Assembly (NCBI GenBank): GCA_023376005.1
Contig: CM042141.1
Coordinates: forward strand, 96,000,510 to 96,064,509
Source of the DNA: Doryteuthis pealeii
Lineage: Eukaryota; Mollusca; Cephalopoda; Myopsida; Loliginidae
Length of the DNA: 64,000 bases
Reading direction: 5' to 3'
The position numbers and the translations under genes were made by a program. This document shows positions 12,380 to 25,600 of this stretch, one piece after another. Numbering within the stretch: the stretch's first letter is position 1; every line of letters begins with the position of its first letter. The notes beneath the pieces are model-generated. The model was not told where the DNA came from. It made no database searches and saw only the letters and a program-made list of their open reading frames with translations.

Positions 12380-15300
12380 CTGCATTGTCACAATTCTAGT
12401 GCAGAATGCTAGATTATTTATCTGGCACCATAACACCACTGAAACCAAGCAGCCAATCAGGACTCAAGGTATGGAATCACACAAATACATGAATGGAGTA
12501 TTCCTGAGTTCCATAAATACCAGCTGTTTTGGGCACCATTTCAGTTGTACTTAGTATACTGTTGGTTTGAACAACATAATGTTTTTACGTACAAATAAAT
12601 GAAAACTGAATCAAAATACAACTGAATACTGATTGCCTATTCCAAAATTCTACAGTTTAGAAAAACGACACAAAAACAAAGAGATCAACTCACTTCTCCA
12701 TAAGTGTAGACACCTTTCTTGTGAATTATAGGTCCACCATCTCCTCGGTCAACAGCCGGGGCATGTACTCCATGTTTCTCTGCATCTTCCAGCAAAAATG
12801 TTCGTCCATATGTGGGTGCACCAAATAAAAGTTTACTTGCAGGAAAACCTTGTTTTATATAATAATCAATCAGTCCACTCTGAAATGAGAATGAATTAGA
12901 TATTTGATTATGCAATTTTCCAAGAAACTCCAACCATAAAATAATTTGGACTTTACCTTTAAGGAAAAAAAATTTGTTTTGTCCATCTTTACATCTTCTC
13001 TAATGATATATGCAAATGTCAGTATGTCACATTTTTTTCAACTTTACTCCTAGAGGCAATAACCCAACATATCATACCATTTTGGAATAAGGCCGACTCT
13101 GTGAGAAAATTAAAAGCATTCTAGGCTGAATCTGGACCCTTAATCTTGAAATTTTGGATTCCTAAATTTGAATTACTGTGACTGTTTTCAGCGGGGTGGG
13201 GGGAACAAATTTTTTTTTGTATGATAATTTTTATAACTTAGAAATGAATATTATAATAACTAGCTTAATAAGTTAGTAAATAGAAAAAAATTGAGCTAAA
13301 ACATTTTTTTTTTTTTTTTTTCACATCAATAAAAATGGATTTTAAAATGAAGGATGAAAGCAACTTAAATACAAAAACAAAAAAAAAACAGCATTGTAGG
13401 AAATCAACATATTGTAATTATTTGTGTATAATACGCACCCCTAATTTTTGAAAAAAAAAATTCTCATGTATAATACTCACTGACATTTTAGGATTTATAG
13501 CAGCTAAATTTAACCTAAATTCTGCATTTGTTCAACTTTTTATTGGTTCATACTGATTAAAATAAGAGTTTTACATTATTTTGAAACTCAAAATTTGCAC
13601 AGTATTTAAAGCAAACATACAGGTTCACAAAAATGCAGCAAGTTTGCAGCCAAAATAAACTCACGTTAATAGAAACAAAATTATAAACAAACGCATTCCA
13701 GTTGGTATTTCTCTGTAACTGTGTTTGGCACATTAGTTTGAACTGTAGATATAACTTACTTTGTCATCCCATCTTGAATATGGTGAGACATGTGGCCGGA
13801 AAAAAGTTAATTATATAGTTGTTAGGATCAGTCCTAACGAAATATCAGAGTTACTCCCCTTGACGAGTAGAGGACAATTGCATCCCGTGATAGGTGCATA
13901 GTGGGATCTAGGAACAGAAATGGGTTTTCAAACATGAGGCACGTGAATTGGTACATGTGATAGCTGCTTGCACACAAGTCACTTTTTTAGGGTAGAAGCA
14001 TTTCTCTACCCTGTGTTAATAGCATTCCCAGTTGATTTTGTTTTAAATTTGAGGTTATTGTTATTTAATCCCATTAATTGTATAGAGCTGTGTAAATAGA
14101 GTTCAAAACTGTTTGAATTATGCAAATACACCCAGTGGTTCCAAAGTTATGAGAATTTAAAGCCCAGAAATTGGGGGTACAAAAGTGGACATAATTTTAC
14201 TCAAAAAATGTCAAATTATGCACAGAAATTCAGTAATTTTTTACCATTTCTTTATTTTTGGAGCAATTTTAATAAAACTTGGAATTTTTATGTAAAATTA
14301 TGTTCTTTTTGATTCTGCACTCAAATGGTATGTGTCTCTAGGCTGTACGCCATTATTTAGAGAATAAGAGGTATGGATATTAATTTTTTTTTTAAAGTTT
14401 ACCCTAAGATTATTCAACATTTTCATTTGAATACTGCATGTACACATATATACAGCATTAATTTAAATATATAACATCACTTTGAACTTAAAAGTACCTT
14501 TTTAAATACTTGCCATGTTGTATTACATACAAGAAATAGAATACCTATTTACATCATTTTTTAAAGCAAAGCCTGTTCGGCTGGCATATGATTGTGTTTT
14601 GTTAACATTTTAATACTCTATCGTAAGTTCATTTTTTCCAAAATTGAAAGTTTGACAAAAAATCCTGACGGTAAACAATCATCCAAATGTTACACATTAT
14701 ATATCAAAATAATTCTGAGACGATCTTCTATTAATGATATAATGCTTTTATTTTTGCTCATCTTATACTTTTTGAAGGAACCTGCGTCAATTTTTCATTG
14801 GTTGTGGTTTCACTTCCAAAGGTCAGAAAAGAAAAACCAACCTCCTCGTTGTAGTTTAAGGTGTCTTCTAATTAAATATACAATTTCAAGAATATTGATA
14901 AAAATTGGCCCCTTTAATAATTCAATGGATAAAAACACATGCATATTACATATTCAGAAAGATTATTTTATTTTCTTTCCAGCCATATAAATATTTTAAA
15001 GATTGGATCAGAAATACTGGAGAAATTGCAAGTTGAACCGATTAAAGTGCAAATTTGTCAATGTCCACCAATTTCAACTAAACTGCTGGTAATGCTAGTG
15101 TTAAATACAACCTTGTTAATTTCCAACAACCTGGTCTTGTATTTTCATTTAGTTCTTTGTATTTTATTTGTATGTAAAAACATAATAGCTCTTATGTATA
15201 ATATGCACTTTTAACTTTTGGTGTGAAAAATAATGTTGGTGTAATGGTTATTATCATAGGAAATGGATACAATGAGACAAGGATTTATCCTGAACGAGGC

Positions 15301-18300
15301 TGTTTGCATTTTACATAGCACTAAGAGCCTTGGGAAAGATAGCTATGGGTAAATAGGGCAGACAGAGCTCTTTGAACTTTGGTTTGGCAACCAGTCTAAG
15401 AGAAGGAAAATTCTGAATTCAAACTTGTTAAACTCCACTTTAGAAATTGACCTTGTGTCACATCCTGCTCATGTAGAGGGGTTGGTAAATATATATATAC
15501 ACAAATAATTGTAGTATGACTAAAAACAAGAGAAATAGGATTGATTTTGTGAAAATGTTATTGTTTATACACATTAACCATACAAGCATATTTTGGGGGG
15601 TTTTTTTCTTTCTTTTTTATTAAAACTATTAACAACTTTCACTAGGTAAATCATTTTCCTCATAGAATGTGAAGCTTTTGCTCCTATCAGAAATTTTATG
15701 ATGCAAATATGAAAGATCTATTTGAAAATACTAAACATGGATGGCATTTTTGTCCTTCTTGATAGAAATAGAAATACACCAAAAATGATGAATCAGATAT
15801 AAAATAAATCCACACAACTATCTACAAAAATCTACCTTTAAAGGAAACTTAATTACCAATTTTTGTCTCACACTGTAACAATTAGTTTAAAAACAGAATA
15901 TTTATCTACAAACTATTTCTCTACAAATCGTATATAAAAAAATGTTTTGGCATTAAATAACCTATTAAGTTTGATGAGCCATTAAAAAAACACAAAGCAA
16001 ACAAGGTAAATCAGTAATTGCAAAATCTCTGATGCCAAATGAAGGAGGGCAAATGAAAATTGTCCTAAACATCATTGTGTGTTTGTCTATTGAATTAGAA
16101 ATACAAAATAGAAAACTCCACTTACCACACTGTACAATTGATTCTCTCCTTTAGCCGGGTAGAGGGCACTATTAAAGCCAGTGATATTGTCCACATTTTT
16201 TATGAACATATGCAAATCATAGGTCATGGCTGTGGCATAATCAAGTGTACTGTTAAAAAATAAAAAGATGAGGAAAATTAATCTAAAATAGCTAAGATAC
16301 AGTGAAGATACAGATGACAATTATGCAATGAAAATGGATATTATTAGGGATTATTTATTACCACACTCTTCAGCATTGAAAATGTAACCGAAAATAAAAT
16401 TTGTAAATCTTTTTCTGATATGTGAATTTATCTTTTATACTAACAATTATTGGATATTATTAGGTATTATTTATGACCAAACTCTTCAGCATTGAAAGTA
16501 TAACCAAAATATGAACATGTAGCAGTTCAAAAATAGATACCTCTTATACAATTTTACTTTGGGTTTTAATTTTATTTTCATTTAGTTTCAATGCTGTTGA
16601 CTTTGATGAAAAGAATCAATGAATTTTTACTTACGAAGCAAGAACACTCATATTATAATTATTTATTTTGGATTTGGTGTTTGGTAAAGCAGCTGTTAAT
16701 AATAATGCCGTCCTTTGCCAAGACTGTGATTCCTGCATAATTGCTTTCCGGAATCCCTGAAAATATGAAAATCATTTACTAGGAAAATTGCAGAACAAAT
16801 AGACAAAAATAATTAACTATAATATAATTATTTACTTAATATAATATGATATAATTCTTAATATTCTTTAATCATTTACTATAATTAAAACAAACCAAGC
16901 AGCCAATCAGGATTCAAGGAATGGAATCACCCAAATGCATGAGTGGACTATTCTGAATTCCCATAAGTACCAGTTGTCTTGACACTGGTTCAGTTGTGTT
17001 TGGCCAGTTGCTGTTGTTCAAACCAATAGTAGACTGACTTCAATAGTAGGGAGGCCAAATTTTCAAAATATAAATAGCATCTTTTAATAACTTTTCGTAG
17101 TTATAGAAAATGAATTTTAAGAAAAAGAAAAAATACATTTATTTTATTTATTTTTTATAACTGCAAAAAGCTAATTAGTAAATTGCTAGAAATAAGAGAA
17201 GAAAAAATCCACATTAGTTTATTAGAAGTTGGTAGAAAATAGAATTCTGTCACTACGATTGGAACAGTAACATTCATCTGCACAATTCTTCTAATAGAAT
17301 AAAGAGTTTTTTATTTAAACAATTTGGAAATTAACGACAATAAATTAGAAAAAAACTTTTTCCTAATTTTCATCACTATTGTAAAATGAACATAACTTTT
17401 TTTTTTCTTTTTTTTTTGTAATGTCAACATTTCTGTAGGATTCAGCTGTATCATAAATTGAGTCTGTTCTAAGAATACCAGAGTAAGTTAGTAGGTGCTT
17501 TATATAGCAGTCTGGGATATTCCATTTTATACACCTTGGGCAAGTTTATTCTCTGCGTTCTGATTGGCTGCTGGGTTTGGTGTGAATATTTTAATGAATA
17601 TATACCCAACACATGAGTGTTATGGTAGTTAGTACAGGGTCTGTATTTGTTTACAGCCTATCAGCCTTTGTCTGTCAACTGGACGCTAGTTGAAACCTTC
17701 TTGCTGATTCTACAACTACAAAAGCTATAAAACCATAAAGGTATTTTGATAGATTAGACATTTTATGATAATGTTTAGTCTGCACTCATTCAAGGCAAGC
17801 TTTCTAAAATTATTCAATAACAGTTTATTGTATAAGCATATAAAAAGAAGGAAGAGAATCCTTATGAATAATTAGATGAAAATTGGACACTTACCACAAG
17901 GAAATTTGAATATTTTGCTTTTGCAGATGCTGGAGGGAATTCCCAATCTAGATCTATTCCATCAAACCCATATTCTCTTAGGAAGCTAATAGCTTGCTTG
18001 TAGAATCTGAAAAACAATATACACAGAAGAATGTTAGGCAAAAAAAAAAAAAAAGGGGCAAATATATAACATAATTAGACAAAACATGACCCATTCGGTC
18101 ACCCATTGAGCTCTCGGTAGATAATTGAGATTAGGGAAAACAGTTTGCAAAGTGAATTAAATTTAAATGAGCAGAAAAAAATACAAACTTAAAATAATTT
18201 TGTAAGATTTCTAAGTAAGGAAACGTTTGACCTAATTGAAATTGATCATGGAATTTTATTAAGCTATGGCTAGTCGCTGAATCTTAACATATAAATAAAG

Positions 18301-21300
18301 TGTGTAGTTAAATGTCTATCACAATAACTCTCCCATCTCTCTCTTACTTACAGAGAGAAAATAAAATATATAAGAAGGAGGTAATCAATATATACATAGA
18401 GAGGGTGAAAGTGATAGGCAGAATGTGAGTGAGGGACAGGTCAGTTTTTGACTTAATTGCTAATTACGACTAATTAGAACCAATTAAAATGGAATTTTTT
18501 TCAAACATAACACAATCCTAAAAGCAAGGAACATTTTAGTATGAATTTTGTGTCATTAAACTAAACAGGAAAAAAGCCTTTAGGAAACAAAAATTGATTC
18601 GCTCAGCTTTTAGATAGATCACTTACTGGCAACTCAAGCTGGCTGTGGACAATTGTACTACCATTCATTTTGAAAGGAAAAACCCATACTCCCTGCATAA
18701 CACTAATATCAAGAAGTCTTCTTGCAAACACAACCTGAGCATTACTGTCAGCAGCAATTTGCATTGGACAAAATGCATCTCTAAAATTGTCAAGAAGGTC
18801 AAGCGTGTCCTGGCATCACTCAGCAAGGCCTTTGTTAGCCGCTCTCTGGCTATTTAATTAAAGGTGTATCTAGCTACACACACCCACACACACACACACA
18901 CACACATATATAATATATATATATATATATCATGACCATACACTGTTCATTTTCCTGATGTTTATACATTATTCAATGTACTATACATGCATTTTTGACT
19001 GGCTGTAGTTGACCTGAGCACTGTACACAATAATTTAATTACAAGGGTAATCCCAAAAGTAAGTTCTTCAAAGTGCTGGGGACACAGGGAAACTGTTCAT
19101 GCAGCTATTGGCAACACTGTTGTATTTGTTGTACATGCGCCTGCACACTAGGCTCAATCTTGGCTTGGCAGTGATTTCTGATGGAGCTCCCAATTGATGC
19201 TACTCCCAAGTGAAGTTCACACAGTTATTCATTTTTTGAATGCAAAAGGCATGTTGGGTGGCAACCCATGATATTTAAGGACAGAATCCTGGTGGCTGAG
19301 CAGTCTGTGATATGGACTCACTCCACTTTGGCCCTTACTTGGGCTAGACGGGTGGTCGGAGAGGACCCCTCTGATCAATCGGTTGGTCATGTCAAGCAGC
19401 TATATGATTGTTCTGAACCTATTGTTCTTATGCCAACCCCCCCAACCCTTTTAATCATATATGTGCTAGAAGGCAGTGACTGAGGGTCTTAATGTCCTGG
19501 GTATCACATTAAACTGCATCTAGTGGTGAGCTCTGTTGGGTGTTGAGTACTCCTTGATCACCATTACTCCCAGGTCCACTCTGACCCAGAGTGGTACTAC
19601 CTGTTAGAGCCCCATCTATCGATTAAATAGGTCAAAAATGAGGTTTAAAAAACGTTTGTAAAAAATAAAATAAAAAAAGAGTTTAATAAAAAAATTGAAT
19701 ACCCAACAAGAATGAATAAGTTAGAAATGTCTTCAGCATAAAATAACTCAACAAGGGTTGACATGCCATAAAATCCAACCAACTAACAATAAGTACAGAA
19801 ACAGTTGCTAGCAAGTTATCAGTAATAAGATAAAACAAAAAAAAAGTGTAGGAAGACAAAAATATGATTGTCTTTCTATCTTGTAGAATGAACATCATAC
19901 TCACCTTTATAGGAAGGCTGTGACTAGCGTCCAGTCACCAAACAAAAACAAAAAAGACAGTGTAACCGAATACACTCTGTAGCAACTGACAGGACATGGT
20001 CAAGTGTTCAGTATATATGGATAAAAATATACACACTAAAACCACCAGCCAATCAAAATCCTGGAAATAGACTTGACCATGCCACATAGTAGAATAGCCT
20101 AATCTACTATTTAAAGCAGTTACCAAGTCTGGATTCTTAGAAGCAGATTCATCTTGCAACACAGTTCAATACTGTAGAATACTAAGTCCAATTACCGTCG
20201 AATTGGCAAGACGAGACGGCAAACAGTCGTAACTGAATACGATTTTGAGATGCCGTAATGACCACTGAAAAGTGGCAGGATTTATGGAGCCCGACGTGGG
20301 GCATGAACCCACGACCCCGAGATTAAGAGTCTCATGCTCTACCGACTGAGCTAGCCAGGCCAATACACTGAATCATTTGCACGAGCTTTCATGCCCTCTA
20401 CATCCTGAATTGTTGTGGGGTCATTTCCGAACTGAGTTGAGGCAGTTTTGCAGTTGGTGTTCTTGCATAATTAGCTGATGATGGGAGTGTCACTGGGGGA
20501 TCCTTGGCTAGCTTTAGTATAGTGAGCATGTCACCCATAGTCTTGATACCCAGTTCCTTAAGCATTGCACGATCCAGCATATGCAAGCTGGACCTTGCAA
20601 TCTCTTCACTAGAAATTGTCTGGGCATAAGTTTTGGCAGAGGCAACAGATATGCCTGCCTCAATAAACATCTTTTCCCATCCAGCTAGGTCGAATCCTGT
20701 TCGCAGCGCCATATTGAAGTAAGTCAGTTAGGCTTGGCCAGTCACATTGCTCAAACCAATTGTTGACTGCCTAACTGACTTCAATAAATACTAATTAGTC
20801 TACACAAATCTCTACAACAAGATGTTCAAATGTTGAAATTTACTTACTTTTCGTGTACAGTATCATCTGAATTGACCAACGCTGGGAAGCCTTGTTGCAC
20901 GGACAGAAGTATTTTAAGTTGAGGATTCACATGTTTCAATCCATTCATCTGACCATAAAGTTTCATATCAGCTGGAGAGTTTTCAGTCAGTTTGTTGTCT
21001 TCAAATTTTGCAAATGCAAACACCAGGTGTGTACACAGGTGAGGGTCAATATCGGTGACATTGAGAAGGTCGGGTCGGGGAAGATAATAGCAGACCAGTT
21101 TTTTGGGTATCAAATCCATTGATTCTGTTTCCTTTTCTAGAAAAAGAAAAAAAAATTTATATCTACAAAATTCTACCTAAAAGTTAATGTAAGAGGCATG
21201 TATTGCGTAATGGTTATCACACCATTCAGAAGAATGAATAGCTTAAAGATGTTGTTTATGTTATTTGAGTTTTGTTTAACGCCATATCAACCTCTGTGGT

Positions 21301-22652
21301 CATTTAATGTCAGAAAAGGTTATTATGGATTTCAGTCTTTAAAGGTAGTGGTTTTATGAATTTTATTTTTTTAGAAAATTTAAAATGTCTTCTGGGTTTG
21401 TACTTTTAAAGAGGTCTTTTAGGTTTTTAGTATTTGGGGCGTGTCTTTTAGGTTTTTAGTATTTGGGGGCGTGTTTGTTTAAGGAGGATGTGTTTGATTG
21501 TGAGCTGTACTTTGCTTTGTTTATGTTGTTTTTTTAACAATATCATTTTAACCAATCCGTTTGTCAGTTTTCTTCTTGTGTTTTGATCAACAAAAGAAAG
21601 GAATTTTTTTTTTCTTTCATAGAAGAAATGGTGACTAATCTAATGGCTTAACAACTTTTTAAAAATTATAAACTAGCAGCTTTTTATAGGAAGAGAAAAC
21701 AAATAGTAGTTTTTAGAATGGAGGTATGGGTCTTATGGTTATAGTCGTAGGAAATGAACTCATCAAACTGAGTTCAAATCCTCAACGAAGCTACAGTTGA
21801 CATAGCGCTAATACCCTTGGGAAAGGTATGAATGAGGTAAATAGATAAATATTAGGGCAGACTGGGCTCTTTAACCTTGTTTAACCAGTCTAGGAGAAGG
21901 AAAACTCTGAATTCAAACCTGTTAAACTCTGCTAGGGGTGGTCATTACTAGAATAGGCTCAGTCCTAATTAATGATCTATTTCACTAAAGAATGAGGAAT
22001 AAAAATGTACAAAGGATATTAAATGATATCTACAATACAAGTTCCTGCCAACTAATCTTATATCTGTTACCCTTCCTTTTTGAGGAATGTATGTATGTAT
22101 ATATATGAGAGAGAGTGAGAGTGTTAGGGTAGCGGGACATGAAGTCAAAGGTGCTTGGTTACTGAGAGTTTCTGGCCTATGCAATGATTTGAAAATCGCA
22201 TTGGCCAGAAACTATCAATAACCAAGCACCATTGACTTCATGTCCATGCTTCCCTAACTTAGATATACAGACTTTATCAATAATATTAAGTACTATTTAC
22301 TTATAAACATAGTACACTATATTATCAGTATTTGCTAACAGATGTTTCAGCCTGTGGGGGTTTATAAAGTATAATTCAATTAAAAATGTTTTAAAATTAA
22401 AATGAAGAATTTTTAAATTGTATATAATAATAATATTCAATATTGTATTTCTATACATCATACTGTCGTATTTATTCCATTTGCTATATGTGATTTCTAA
22501 GATACACTGTATTATTATTGTATGTTCCAGTATGTAAATACAGTGAATCTTTAAATCACTAAAGAGAGCTCAATGTATAATAAACTTTTTAGATTATATA
22601 CAGAGCAATATTTATCTTAGAAAGGAAGGAAAAACTCATCACCGTAATTCCA

Positions 22653-22694
<42 letters not shown>

Positions 22695-25600
22695 GTGTGT
22701 GTTCAATATGACTTGTACATATTTATTAGTCACAACCTAATCTCACAACAAAACAATGCGGAACTTTGTAGTTATAGTAACACAAAGCATTATGAAATAA
22801 ACTTGGTTGTCTGTGAAAGAATTACTTAATGAGCGAATCAGTGTTGTGTAGTGGCAAACGTGATGGATTGTGACATTGTAGTAAGCAAGTTCAAACTCAA
22901 GTCGTGTTATTACATTCACTTTCAGACTAATACCCTTGGGAACCCTCTCACTCCCCAGCTATGGGTTAAATAGTAGCACTACTGTTCTTCTACAAGAATG
23001 GTTTTAGCATTGAATAACCTATGAAAGTTGATATGCCATTATACTCCGTAGCATGACAAGATTGTTAATAGATTGTAAAAAAAAAATTGTTTATCCACAG
23101 AATTTGATGAAAAATTAAATACAAAAACCAAACAAATCTGATTTCAATATTTGTTTAATTTTGTATTTGTTGTTATTAATTTTTTAGGTAAGGTAGTAAA
23201 AAATAATTATGTATGTTAAAAAAAAAATTATATATATATATATCAGTCATATATCAGACACGGGTTTCGACGTTTACGTCTCATCAGTGCGGCTCGACTT
23301 TTTTAACAGCTACCTAGCTGGGAGCGAAACCCGACAGAATTTTCATCTGCCAAGCTCCTTACCCTTACGGCCATCAGAGACTGTCAGTCAAGGGCAAACA
23401 ATTGATACATACTTACAGGATGTATGTTTTTACAATCACCCGAGAACATATATATATATATAATCCCAAGGGGGGGGGGGAGGAAGGACAGCTACTACAC
23501 TTAAATCCCAGCCAAAGGCAGAAGTGTCAGTAATGACATTTTGGTATTAGGCAGAGCACACGTATAGGTAATTTTCACCTTTAGTTGTCAAAATTCCTAG
23601 CATAAAATTTGCATGTGCATTATCTGAAATGAACTTAATTGTTATTAAGAACACATTTTATGATATTGTTGTGTTAAAGCATGCAGTTGTATTGTTTTCG
23701 AAAAGTTTCTCTAAGATTTGTGTATTTTGCACAGACACTTTCAAAATGGCTACCGGCTAGTTTCAAAGTGAAAGTCAGTTGGCTAAATTCCTAGCATAAA
23801 ATTATCTGAAATGAACTTAATTGTTATTAAGAACACATTTTATGATAATTTTGTGTTAAAGCATGTAGTTGTATTGTTTTGGAAAAAGTTTCTAAGATTT
23901 GTTTATTTCGCATGGAGACTTTCAAAATAGCTACCAGCTTAGTTCAAAGTGAAAGTCAAGGGAGGTTACTCTAATTGCATTATTTGCTAGGAATTTTGAC
24001 AACTAAAGTTGAAAATTACCCACATATATGTATTCTGATCCCAGCCAGAGGACACAAGATTCTACACTGATCCCAGACAGAGCACGCAGATGCTACACTC
24101 TGACCCTAGGCAGAAATGCTGAATCAGACCTAAATATTATTTTTACAGGAACTATGTTAGTTACAATCATAATAGACTAAATGTATTTAATTAATCCTGA
24201 TGTAAGCAGTATAATAATATAGTTGGGAGTCTTTCTAAACTACCGAGTGGTCAGAAAGTCTTGTCACCCCTACCAAAATATAACTCCTAATTAATCAACT
24301 AATGACTGCTGCAAATAAAATAGAAAATAATATTATTATTATTTATTACTAGCAAATATATTTAAGTTTTAATGTAATAAAATATATTAAATTAAAAAGG
24401 CTAATGAAACTAAATAAGAATGCAAATAAAAAGATTTGAAACAGAGGGGTATATAATTGAAATATAGAACTACTGAAACTTACTTTTCCATCACTCCCGT
24501 CTTTAAGTGCTAAATTTTCTTAATTTAACTCTTTAGTTAAAATAGGAAGTAAAGAATAAAATTACAATTATTTCTTTTTGTTAATGGATTTCTTTTAAGA
24601 TTTATCACCGAGATTTTTGCTCATATTCATTAAGATATAACCAAACAATTAGAAATTAATAATACTAAGCACATATTTATTAAAATCAATTTTTTAATAT
24701 CAATATGCAAATTAACCTTCCCGTTCACACTGTAAACTGCTATTTTATTGTATAAATAAATACAATTGCATGTTATTAGTGTGTAGATAGGGTCAACAGT
24801 ATTAATAATGGAAAACAATTTTATTAATAATTGAGGTTTAAATAAAATAAAATCATGGAGAATGTGACGTTGTTAACTAAGGGAATTGGGACTTGAGTTG
24901 TAATATAGTTTTGGTTACAGACAGACAAACACACAATCTCCATTATGATAAGATAATTAATGATATTATGTTATTAAAAAGAAAAATAAGTGATTACAAT
25001 ATGTAGGTGTGACTTTTGGACCCCCAGTTACACTACATTCAGCATTTCAAAAAGTGTTTGATTATTAAATATTTAGTGAAAAAGACAATTAGGATTTCAG
25101 TTTTTATTTCTTTCATTTGTTTTCTCTTTTCTTCCCTTCTGACAAACAGACAATCAGTTATTGAATATTTAGACAGACTATTTTCAAAATTATTGTGATG
25201 AAAAATAAAATGAATATACATGAAATTTCTATTTAATATTTTAGCCTTTGAGAAAGTAAAATGATAAAATTTCTTAAAACCTTTAAACCATAAAGTACCA
25301 AAAGTAATGAATCTATGAGTTTCAAATAACATTTAGCATTTATAAGAAAATCCAGTAAACATAAAATTCCAATCTCGTATCGTATTTTCTAATAGGAATG
25401 TTTATTAGAATCAACTAGTAAAGAGGCATATTTTGAAAATTGTCATCAATAATGCAAATTAAACGTATAAAACTTTATCCACTCCTTTTCTTATATCATT
25501 TGAAAAAAACAAAATATGCCCATGTCACCAGGCAATATTTGAATGTCCTAACAAAGATATATATAAACAAAGTTAGGAAAAAATCTGTCAAAATGTGAAA

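Noticed and set aside
14592..14990. 132-codon open frame
   Set aside because: AT-driven composition, no domain, no splice or start support; lies in a GH18 intron on the other strand.
19268..19483. 71-codon frame in repeat
   Set aside because: It lies in family C, and other copies carry different frames and stops at the same position.
20286..20300. Lys-type retroviral primer binding site (TGGAGCCCGACG on plus) with a read-through tRNA copy
   Set aside because: The TGG is explained by the SINE body: the headless copy at 55945 has the related TTTATGAAGCC at the same place, so no CCA end or primer site is needed.
20288..20360. tRNA-Lys(CTT) gene on minus
   Set aside because: The cloverleaf is complete but A58 is T, the B box is damaged and a SINE body with flanking duplications follows, so it is a SINE head, not a host tRNA gene.
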